Of a stretch of 64,000 nt of DNA, positions 57,410-64,000 are shown piece after piece; positions within the stretch are counted from its first letter, which is position 1; the number at the start of each line of letters is the position of its first letter. The position numbers and the translations under genes were made by a program. The DNA lies in the NCBI RefSeq assembly GCF_014192115.1, contig NZ_JACHXL010000001.1:898788-962787 (forward strand). The letters run 5' to 3'. A model generated the notes under the pieces. That model had not been told where the DNA came from. It worked only from the letters and a program-made list of their open reading frames with translations, and searched no databases. This stretch comes from Psychrobacter luti (GTDB taxonomy: Bacteria > Pseudomonadota > Gammaproteobacteria > Pseudomonadales > Moraxellaceae).

Positions 57410-57439
57410 ATTATAAGTCATAATAAGATAAATAGCCAA
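57410..57439 (-). promoter_or_regulatory. Sigma-70-like promoter of yhhQ
   Basis: On the minus strand a perfect -10 box TATAAT (57415-57410) is preceded by a partial -35 TTGGCT (57439-57434) with an 18-bp spacer. Transcription would start a few bases later, at the 5' edge of the preQ1-I aptamer, which supports the riboswitch call. Confidence 0.7.
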
Positions 57440-57695
57440 AATAGGTCTTATATCGCCATAAAACCCTTTTTTTATAAACAAAAATACAACTGTCATATAG
57501 TCACACAAAATACGCCTTGCTTAGTAAGCAAACGCTTAGTATAGTAAACCGTAATGATATGCAGGACGTGGCGTACAGGTCGATTTATTGACCTTTTACG
57601 CTCAGATACTTTCGCTAAAAGAGTAATCACTGCATTATTTTTAGTTTGTTTTATAAAACCAAATCCACTTAACTATTAATCCAAAGGATATTTAT

Positions 57696-58271
57696 ATGGC
57701 TATTAGCTTAACAAAAGGCGGCAACGTAAACTTATCAAAAGAAGCGCCAGGCTTAACCAATATTACTGTCGGTCTTGGCTGGGATCCACGTGCTACTGAT
57801 GGTCAAGAATTTGACTTAGATGCGATTGGCTTTTTGGTCAATGAAGCAGGCAAAGTCCGTAACGACCAAGATTTCATCTTCTTTAATAACCTAAAGTCAG
57901 ACAACGGCGCGGTTGAGCACACTGGTGATAACCGTACTGGTGAAGGCGACGGTGATGATGAAAAAATTAAAATCAACCTAGCTAGTATCCCAGCTGACGT
58001 CAGCAAAGTTGCTATCTGCGCTATCATTTATGAAGGCACAGCCCGCAACCAGAACTTCGGTCAAGTTGGTGAAGCTTATATCCGCGTTGTAAACGATAAT
58101 GGCGATTCTGAAATTGCACGTTATGACCTATCAGAAGACGGTAGCACCGAAACGGCAATGATTTTTGGTGAATTATATCGCCATAGCGGTGACTGGAAAT
58201 TCCGCGCGGTCGGTCAAGGCTTTAGCGGTGGTCTTGGACCATTAGCAGCCTCTTACGGCGTAAACGTTTAA
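57696..58271 (+). CDS. terD: TerD family protein (copy 2)
   Basis: A 191-residue TerD-domain protein starting [15 protein letters not shown]. It matches copy 1 closely in the core ([59 protein letters not shown]). The early strand reads DLDAIGFLV, so the usual serine after DLDA is isoleucine. The start has an AAAGGAT box. It may be cotranscribed with the AIM24 gene, but two perfect hairpins lie in the 255-bp gap. Confidence 0.94.
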   Translation: MAISLTKGGNVNLSKEAPGLTNITVGLGWDPRATDGQEFDLDAIGFLVNEAGKVRNDQDFIFFNNLKSDNGAVEHTGDNRTGEGDGDDEKIKINLASIPADVSKVAICAIIYEGTARNQNFGQVGEAYIRVVNDNGDSEIARYDLSEDGSTETAMIFGELYRHSGDWKFRAVGQGFSGGLGPLAASYGVNV

Positions 58272-58326
58272 CGTTAAAGTAACGTCATCGTTTTATACGA
58301 TAACTGTAAGAACGCTATCAAGATCC

Positions 58327-58400
58327 CTATCGCAATCAACTATTTGATTGCGATAGTCAATAAGCCATCAAGTGTGCCTGTTTAAAGCATTTGATGGCTT
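58327..58400. repeat. Two adjacent perfect stem-loops between terD (copy 2) and the AIM24 gene
   Basis: Hairpin 1: 13-bp arms CTATCGCAATCAA (58327-58339) and TTGATTGCGATAG (58344-58356), 4-base loop. Hairpin 2: 10-bp arms AAGCCATCAA (58362-58371) and TTGATGGCTT (58391-58400). Neither is followed by a good T-run. They could stabilise or process mRNA or act as weak terminators. Confidence 0.65.
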
Positions 58401-58526
58401 TAAATGTAATGGGCGGGCTTAAATTGAAAACGATAATTCTTATAAAAAAATATTTAAAAATATAGATACTTGGCATCATATATTAAGAGCATAATTTCAA
58501 GACATTAGAATAAGGATTTGCACCCC

Positions 58527-59279
58527 ATGGCCGCAACGTTTAGCTTAATCGGCACAATTGAACCCTTTTTGCATTGCAATTTAAAAAAAGGCGATTCAAT
58601 TTATTGTGAAGCCAATGCGATGGTGATGATGGAGTCGAACCTTGAGCTGAAAGGTAAGCTACAAGGTGGGCTCATGCAGTCACTGATGCGCCGCTTTGCC
58701 AATGACGAATCACTTTTTCAACAGCAAATTGAAGCGACGGGCGGTGAAGGTGATTGTTTGCTAGCACCAACCCTAGACGGTGACATGCAAATCATCGATT
58801 GCGGCGCTCAGCAATATACCTTGAGCGATGGCGCGTTCGTTGCCGCACAAACTGGCGTCGATATCAGAGCCAATATCCAACGTAACCTCGGCGGCGCGGT
58901 ATTTGGTGATACCGGCGGCTTTATGGTCATGCAAACCCAAGGTCAAGGTCAGGTAGTGGTGTCAGGTTTTGGCTCACTATTTGAGATTGATGTGACGCCT
59001 GATAAAGACGTCATCATTGATAACGGCCATGTGGTCTGCTGGGATTCAAACCTTGATTATAAGCTCTCGGTATCAACCAGTAAGAAAAAAGGCATCATGA
59101 GCAATATTATCAACTCCGTCACCAGTGGCGAAGGGATGGTTTTAAACTTCTCAGGAACAGGTAAAGTTATCATCTGCTCGCGTAATCGTGATAGCTACCA
59201 AGGCTGGCTACAAAGCATCCTAGGTACTAGCTCAGGCGGTCGCGGTGGCAGCGGTGGTTTTTTAGATAACATCTTATAA
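58527..59279 (+). CDS. AIM24/TIGR00266 family protein
   Basis: A 250-residue soluble protein of the AIM24 (DUF124) family: MAATFSLIGTIEPFLHCNLKKGD, the repeated beta-strand pattern through VVSGFGSLFEIDVTP, and a glycine-rich C-terminal tail (SSGGRGGSGGFLDNIL). Bacterial members form beta-rich trimers and are often found with Ter genes; the function is unknown. The start is ATG 58527, with AAGGA 10 bases upstream. The TTG at 58518 is too close to that box. Confidence 0.87.
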   Translation: MAATFSLIGTIEPFLHCNLKKGDSIYCEANAMVMMESNLELKGKLQGGLMQSLMRRFANDESLFQQQIEATGGEGDCLLAPTLDGDMQIIDCGAQQYTLSDGAFVAAQTGVDIRANIQRNLGGAVFGDTGGFMVMQTQGQGQVVVSGFGSLFEIDVTPDKDVIIDNGHVVCWDSNLDYKLSVSTSKKKGIMSNIINSVTSGEGMVLNFSGTGKVIICSRNRDSYQGWLQSILGTSSGGRGGSGGFLDNIL

Positions 59280-59408
59280 CTTAAATTTCATTTTATAATT
59301 AAAGTTTATAGCTAAAATTAAAGCTACAAATCAGCGCTGAAATTGATAACCGAAAAATAGCGCTGACAACTTTAGTTTTCTACTCACAATTATTATAAGG
59401 ATTTTATC

Positions 59409-60017
59409 ATGGCAGTTAGTTTACAAAAGGGTCAAAAAATCTCCCTCAGCAAAGAAGCTGGTGGCGAGCTTACTCAAGTAAAACTGGGTTTAGGTTGGGA
59501 CGTTTTTCAAGGACAGCAAGAGAAAAAAGGCGGCTTCTTAGGCAAATTATTTGGCGGTGGCAGCGGCGGCGACTCTATCGATTTAGATGCCTCATGCATC
59601 ATGTTTGATGCCAATAAACAGGCCGTCGATGCGATTTGGTTCAGCCAGCTAAAATCAAAAGATGGCAGTATCGTCCATACCGGCGATAACCGCACTGGTG
59701 ATGGCGACGGCGACGACGAAGTCATCAATGTTGATTTATCAAAAGTTCCAGCAAACGTAGTATCACTGGTATTTACGGTAAATAGCTTTACTGGTCAGAC
59801 GTTTGAAACAGTAGAAAACGCATTTTGCCGTATCGTTAATGCCAACAACAATACCGAAGTGGCGCGCTATAACTTATCTTCACAAGGTACTCATACAGCG
59901 ATGATTATGGCAAAAGTCTATCGCCATAACAATGAGTGGAAAATGCATGCCATTGGCGAGACTGCCTCTGGTCGTACCTTCCATGATTTAATGCCTGCTA
60001 TTACACCGCATGCTTAA
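59409..60017 (+). CDS. terZ: TerD family protein (TerZ-like, with Gly-rich insertion)
   Basis: A 202-residue TerD-domain protein with an insertion after GLGWDVF (about residues 32-58) containing GGFLGKLFGGGSGGDS, as in TerZ-type members. The metal segment GDNRTGDGDGDDE and the IDLDASCIMFD strand are intact. A strong ribosome binding site (AAGGATTTT) precedes ATG 59409. It lies 129 bp behind the AIM24 gene. A strong shared terminator separates it from the convergent terA. Confidence 0.92.
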   Translation: MAVSLQKGQKISLSKEAGGELTQVKLGLGWDVFQGQQEKKGGFLGKLFGGGSGGDSIDLDASCIMFDANKQAVDAIWFSQLKSKDGSIVHTGDNRTGDGDGDDEVINVDLSKVPANVVSLVFTVNSFTGQTFETVENAFCRIVNANNNTEVARYNLSSQGTHTAMIMAKVYRHNNEWKMHAIGETASGRTFHDLMPAITPHA

Positions 60018-60056
60018 TTTATCCCAGCATAACTTGTAAGACTTTTAGTAATCTAT

Positions 60057-60099
60057 AAAAAATCAGCCCGTCTATTTATAATAGACGGGCTGATTTTTT
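60057..60099. terminator. Strong bidirectional terminator between terZ and terA
   Basis: Perfect 19-bp arms AAAAAATCAGCCCGTCTAT and ATAGACGGGCTGATTTTTT with a 5-base loop. Confidence 0.95.
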
Positions 60100-60124
60100 G
60101 GATTAAATAATACTATTAAAGCGC

Positions 60125-61408
60125 TTACTTGCTACCACGCTTCCAGCTAAAGCCCCAGTTAAAGGCTTTATCCATCTCTTGATGGCCCTTAAAGTATTGG
60201 TTGATACGCTCAACATTGATACTGCCTTGCTGATTGACCAAACGCGCAATCGCACACATTGGTAAATTACCCGCACCTTCCGTTAAACGGGTTTCAATCG
60301 GTGGCTGCTCGGGTACATGAATGGTCACCACGCCATCGGTTTGCGCCCAATTTGGTGCACCTTCATAAATAAAAGCGAAAATAAATACCTCTTCTATCTG
60401 GGACCACTGTTGCCCATTAATATCGAGCCACTCACCGCCGCTGACTTGTCCGGTTCTATCATCGGCACGCAACAATACATAAGGCGCTGATTGTAAGTTA
60501 CCAAAGCGATTGCCCAAGGCTTGAATCAGCGTTTTTTCACCATTTTTCAAATGAATCATCGCTCCAACATCAAGGTCAATACCACCAGCTTTATGCTGTT
60601 TAAACAAGTCACCAAGCAGCCCTTTTTTGGGTGCTTGCTTGCTCATATCTGGACGTTGATTCCAGTTAAGATTGACAGAGATTTTACCAAAATCATCACG
60701 TTTTTTTAGGTTGATGCTAGATTGGTTTTTGGTTAAGGTAATTTTACTTAGGTTAATTGACGGATTTGGAGAAGCTGTAGGAATTGGCGGTGGCGTATTT
60801 GTTTGAGGCGCACTACCCGCTTTTTGCGTGTTAATAGGCCTTTGCGTATTGATAGGTTGAGATTGGCTTTGATTCTGATTTTGTGACTGGTTTTGAGCTG
60901 GTGCTTCATCGGCAATCTCTACACCGAAATGCTCAGATAAAGGTTTTAAACCACCTTCAAAACCTTGCGCAATAAAACGAAATTTCCAACTGCCTTGGCG
61001 GCGGTAACACTCTGCTAAAATAATCGCTTTTTCACTACGTCCAGCAGCGCTTAGTTGGCAAGTCATCAGCACTTGGCTGCCTTGTAAGACTTGAATATCC
61101 ACATCACCAACTTGAGCAAGCGTTTGCGCACTAGAAAATGCGAGGGCTATCTTCTCAATACTGGCTGGCTGCGCAGGTAAGTTAATATCAAAAAATCCAT
61201 CGCTATCATGACCACGGAAACTTACGCTGCCATCATCGCTACGCGTCTGCCCATAAAATATCATATCGCCATCGCCGCGTACTTTACCTTCAGTCGTCAG
61301 GCGATAAGCGGCGCAATCAATGGCGCTTTGGCTTAAAATACGAATGCTGATATTATCCGTTGGCAAAGGCGCATTGGCACCCGCAATCAGCTTTTGAGGT
61401 TGACTCAT
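60125..61408 (-). CDS. terA: Tellurium resistance protein TerA (two TerD-like domains)
   Basis: A 427-residue protein with an N-terminal TerD-like domain (CAAYRLTTEGKVRGDGDMIFYG; ECYRRQGSWKFRFIAQGFEGG), a Gln/Asn/Pro-rich linker (QNQSQNQNQSQSQ) and a C-terminal TerA domain (ISVNLNWNQ; IDLDVGAMIHL; GEWLDINGQQWSQIEEVFIFAFIYEG). The N-terminal domain lacks the [13 protein letters not shown] acidic segment. It is the only Ter gene here on the minus strand. AAAGGA lies 6 bases before ATG 61408; ATG 61411 is also possible. It is divergent from the ATP-grasp gene. Confidence 0.9.
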   Translation of the reverse strand: MSQPQKLIAGANAPLPTDNISIRILSQSAIDCAAYRLTTEGKVRGDGDMIFYGQTRSDDGSVSFRGHDSDGFFDINLPAQPASIEKIALAFSSAQTLAQVGDVDIQVLQGSQVLMTCQLSAAGRSEKAIILAECYRRQGSWKFRFIAQGFEGGLKPLSEHFGVEIADEAPAQNQSQNQNQSQSQPINTQRPINTQKAGSAPQTNTPPPIPTASPNPSINLSKITLTKNQSSINLKKRDDFGKISVNLNWNQRPDMSKQAPKKGLLGDLFKQHKAGGIDLDVGAMIHLKNGEKTLIQALGNRFGNLQSAPYVLLRADDRTGQVSGGEWLDINGQQWSQIEEVFIFAFIYEGAPNWAQTDGVVTIHVPEQPPIETRLTEGAGNLPMCAIARLVNQQGSINVERINQYFKGHQEMDKAFNWGFSWKRGSK

Positions 61409-61708
61409 CATTTATCCTTTACGTTATTTATTATTTATTGATATGGGTGTTGTTAACTATCGCTATATAGTAGCATGGATAACGCCTGATTTTTACAGTG
61501 TACGGCCGTTCAATAAAGCACTAACAACGCTGCAAAAACATTTTTACAAATCCTTAATGCTATTTTGTCAGCAGCATTTATAACGCTTAGCATTTGTATA
61601 TAATAGACCCTGCTATAGCCAATGCCGTATCGTACCTTGGGTTATCGCCTTATTAAATGCCATTACTAATTAGTCCCCTCTAAAATTTATGATAACGCTG
61701 AGAGAATT

Positions 61709-62872
61709 ATGAAAAACCCTGCTAACGATAGCCCTCATACAACGTCGACTGCCGTGCCACCTGCCGCTTGGTTAGCTGAAGGTCAGTCGAGCCAGCGTGA
61801 TATGTTAGCCAGTCTGCAAACACTAAAAGCACAATCTGAGACGCCATTTAACATTATCGCTTCACACCGCCACAATAGACCCGAGATTTTTGAATTTGCC
61901 GATAGCGTTTATCGTGAGCCATCTTCGAGCGCTACAGATAGCGATGAGCAAGCAATGCTCGAACCTTTAGAGCCATTGATGCCGCGTTGGCAGTTTGTCT
62001 TAGAGCAAGCCAAAAACAATAACGTTAAAGTGTTACTGACTGGACGTAATGGCATTGATTATGAAGCTCATCGTCAGGCATTTGACGCGGCGGGTATTCG
62101 TTTATTAACTGGCGCGACAAGTGTGGCGGCGTTAGAAGCGATAGATGATAAATTTGCCTTTATGCAACAGTGTCATCAGCACGATATTCCCGTTGCCAAT
62201 GCATGGCGCTTTGATAATGTCGCAGAGCTTGAAGCATTACTTGCTACGCATGGTCATCAGCCTTTATGCGTTAAACCGGTTACTGGTATTTTTGCCCAAG
62301 GGTTTTGGCGGCTAGACTTAGCCAAAAACGATGGTGAACAGTACGATAGCTTTGAGCATTTATACTTTACCGAAGAGAAAAAAATCAATACCTTGCAGTT
62401 TATCAATGCCTACGCGAACAGTCTGATGGTGCACGAGCGCCCTATTCCTATGTTGCTGATGCCTTATTTATCAGGGCAAGAATACTCTATCGATGTCGTT
62501 TGCGAATATGGTGAAGTGCTAGCTGCTATTACCCGTTATAAGACGGGGAAAATCCAGCATATCGGCTATGAGCAATCGGTCATGGATGTGGTTATTCCAC
62601 TAATCAAAGCCTTTGGCTGTGATGGCATCGTCAGTGTACAAACCAAGGCCGATGATGACGGTCAGCACCGAGTGCTTGAGATTAACAGTCGTCCCTCTGG
62701 TGGCATCGGTTACACCACCCATAGCGGGGTCGATTTAACCCAAGTTGGATTCAGTTATTGGCTTGGCTTAACCGATAAGCCAAAACTGGTTGATATTGCA
62801 CAGCAGATTACGCCGTGCCAAGTACGCTCTATCATGGTCAGCGTAAAAATTGAAGAAGATGCTGGCGAGTAA
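61709..62872 (+). CDS. ATP-grasp domain protein, Ter-associated
   Basis: A 387-residue protein with ATP-grasp features: KFAFMQQCHQHDIPVA, the nucleotide lysine region CVKPVTGIFAQGFWRL, LMPYLSGQEYSIDVVCE, and the metal-binding VLEINSRPSGGIGYT. ATP-grasp enzymes of this type ligate a carboxylate to an amine or thiol. Similar genes are found with Ter proteins and a phosphoribosyltransferase in a proposed biosynthetic module, and the next gene fits that. GAGAGAATT precedes ATG 61709. Confidence 0.87.
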   Translation: MKNPANDSPHTTSTAVPPAAWLAEGQSSQRDMLASLQTLKAQSETPFNIIASHRHNRPEIFEFADSVYREPSSSATDSDEQAMLEPLEPLMPRWQFVLEQAKNNNVKVLLTGRNGIDYEAHRQAFDAAGIRLLTGATSVAALEAIDDKFAFMQQCHQHDIPVANAWRFDNVAELEALLATHGHQPLCVKPVTGIFAQGFWRLDLAKNDGEQYDSFEHLYFTEEKKINTLQFINAYANSLMVHERPIPMLLMPYLSGQEYSIDVVCEYGEVLAAITRYKTGKIQHIGYEQSVMDVVIPLIKAFGCDGIVSVQTKADDDGQHRVLEINSRPSGGIGYTTHSGVDLTQVGFSYWLGLTDKPKLVDIAQQITPCQVRSIMVSVKIEEDAGE

Positions 62873-62916
62873 GTAAAAATAACGATATAAAAATTTGAAA
62901 GACCAAAGGAAAATAA

Positions 62917-64000
62917 ATGCTAAATAAGCAATACAGCACGACCATTAACTTACCACGCGGTACCCTTGATTTAACTTATCAAACCAATTCAGCCACTGCG
63001 AAGAATGGAACAGAACAAAGCAATCATTATCAATTAGAAGACTTGCTTGGATTTGCACAGCGTATTAATCCTAAACGTGCGTTTTTATTTGTCTCAAAAG
63101 TCTTAGGTCGCCATATTCCAGTCGCGCCTAGTACCATGCGTCATGCTTTTACGGATTTGGCAAACCTAGTACCTAATAACTTGCCTGAGCCCATATTGGT
63201 CATTGGTATGGCTGAGACTGCTGTTGGCTTATCTGCGGGGGTGCATCAAGCGTTACAAACGCGTTACCCCAATGCACTACTATTAAACTCTACCCGTCAC
63301 GCGCAACATGATGACAGTAGTAATGATTCTTTATTGACCACTTTTAGCGAAGACCACAGTCACGCTAGCCAACATTTGATTTATCAAAGTGCAGACAACG
63401 TCACTCAAGCGCAGCTACTAGCGAGCAAAACCTTGATTATGGTCGATGACGAAGCATCAACGGGCAATACTTGCGTCAATGTCGTCACGGCCTTACGCAA
63501 TGCGGGACTTGACCAATTACAGCAAGTACATCTGACCACTTTGGTAGATTGGTCATTAAACCAGCATCAGGGTGCAGCTGATTCTGATAACGCTGACTCG
63601 GAAGACGTTGTGTCTGATCAAATCGCTAAACGCCTACCTAATATCAAGTTTCAACGTCATCACCTGTTGTCTGGTGCATGGACATGGACAGATGTGCCTA
63701 ATCCTGAACCGATAACGATGCCATCGGTCGATACCACTGAGGCTGGCAGTCATACGCTAGGTGATACTGGCAACTGGGGACGCTTCCCAACCCTAGACAG
63801 CACCGATGGCTTTGATAATTACCTTTTGAAGTTTCAAACCGCATTCAAGGTGTTTAATAAGCAAGCCCAATCTGAGAAAGAACAATTTGAGAAAGAGCAG
63901 TTGCCCAAGCGGATTTTAGTATTGGGCAGTAATGAGTTTGTTTGGTTACCGTTTTTATTGGCTGAATGGCTTGAGACGCAAACTCAAAACTCTACGGTTA
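62917..64000 (+). CDS. Phosphoribosyltransferase-domain protein (runs off right edge)
   Basis: The open frame starts at ATG 62917 with AAAGGA 6 bases upstream and continues without a stop to the end of the window (361 codons). The protein contains a type-I phosphoribosyltransferase PRPP loop LIMVDDEASTGNT (residues about 173-185), preceded by the ILVIGMAETAVGLSAGVH loop. A later segment (RILVLGSNEFVWLPFLLAEWLE) suggests a C-terminal TRSP-type domain. It lies 44 bp behind the ATP-grasp gene, so the pair is probably an operon. Function: likely a nucleoside- or ribosyl-forming step of the Ter-associated pathway. Confidence 0.87.
   Translation, partial: MLNKQYSTTINLPRGTLDLTYQTNSATAKNGTEQSNHYQLEDLLGFAQRINPKRAFLFVSKVLGRHIPVAPSTMRHAFTDLANLVPNNLPEPILVIGMAETAVGLSAGVHQALQTRYPNALLLNSTRHAQHDDSSNDSLLTTFSEDHSHASQHLIYQSADNVTQAQLLASKTLIMVDDEASTGNTCVNVVTALRNAGLDQLQQVHLTTLVDWSLNQHQGAADSDNADSEDVVSDQIAKRLPNIKFQRHHLLSGAWTWTDVPNPEPITMPSVDTTEAGSHTLGDTGNWGRFPTLDSTDGFDNYLLKFQTAFKVFNKQAQSEKEQFEKEQLPKRILVLGSNEFVWLPFLLAEWLETQTQNSTV

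Noticed and set aside
1..64000. CRISPR arrays, prophage, integrases, transposases, tRNA or rRNA genes
   Set aside because: No repeat-spacer pattern, phage-type gene order or transposase motif was seen, and no tRNA cloverleaf or rRNA sequence was recognised by eye.

Overview
The window looks like a chromosomal segment of a Psychrobacter-type gammaproteobacterium (Moraxellaceae). This rests on gene content and protein style: a MetZ-type O-succinylhomoserine sulfhydrylase, a LolD neighbour with only one LolC/LolE-family permease, a cbb3 oxidase operon, AT-leaning intergenic DNA and moderate-GC genes. Genus assignment is inference from memory, not a database result. Nearly all of the window is ordinary chromosome. 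I see no rRNA, tRNA, CRISPR, prophage or transposase gene.

Layout. 1-1081: 5' end of a glutaryl-CoA dehydrogenase gene, divergent from an IclR-type regulator. 1378-4111: membrane-anchored FMN glutamate-synthase-like protein and a secreted phosphodiester-glycosidase-like lipoprotein. 4238-8030: MoxR ATPase/VWA pair, a membrane protein and YcgL. 8383-14590: tandem glycine riboswitch, gcvT-gcvH, then a terminator, a nitroreductase and gcvP. 14634-19924: a lipoprotein, a lipase-like hydrolase, rnd, recR, ybaB/ebfC and metZ. 20263-27958: phospholipase D-like lipoprotein, MHS transporter, dusA, CPBP protease, alpha/beta hydrolase and sppA. 28231-36680: comEC, a DUF2062 protein, a small acidic protein, lolC-lolD, unknown proteins and an SCP2 protein. 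37567-43761: ccoNOQP, ccoG and a FixH-like protein, the respiratory block. 43910-54126: ttcA, queC, a small secreted protein, bcp, a dihydrolipoyl dehydrogenase-like enzyme, an MscS channel, a Prx5-type peroxiredoxin and rlmKL.

54401-64000 is a Ter (tellurium/stress) island: three TerD-family proteins, a TerC-related DUF475 membrane protein, an AIM24-family protein, TerA, an ATP-grasp enzyme and a phosphoribosyltransferase-domain protein that runs off the right edge. Published comparative genomics associates Ter proteins with an ATP-grasp/PRTase biosynthetic module, and this region fits that arrangement. Inserted in the island, on the opposite strand, is a queuosine-precursor transporter (YhhQ) gene. 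Its leader contains a compact preQ1-I riboswitch that overlaps the Shine-Dalgarno sequence.

Most intergenic gaps contain strong stem-loop terminators, listed individually. The items I consider most worth follow-up are the preQ1-I riboswitch, the glycine riboswitch with an unusually long folded linker between aptamers, the Ter island with its biosynthetic edge, a 68-bp element with 17-bp perfect inverted repeats, a pair of palindromes upstream of rnd, and several small ORFs.
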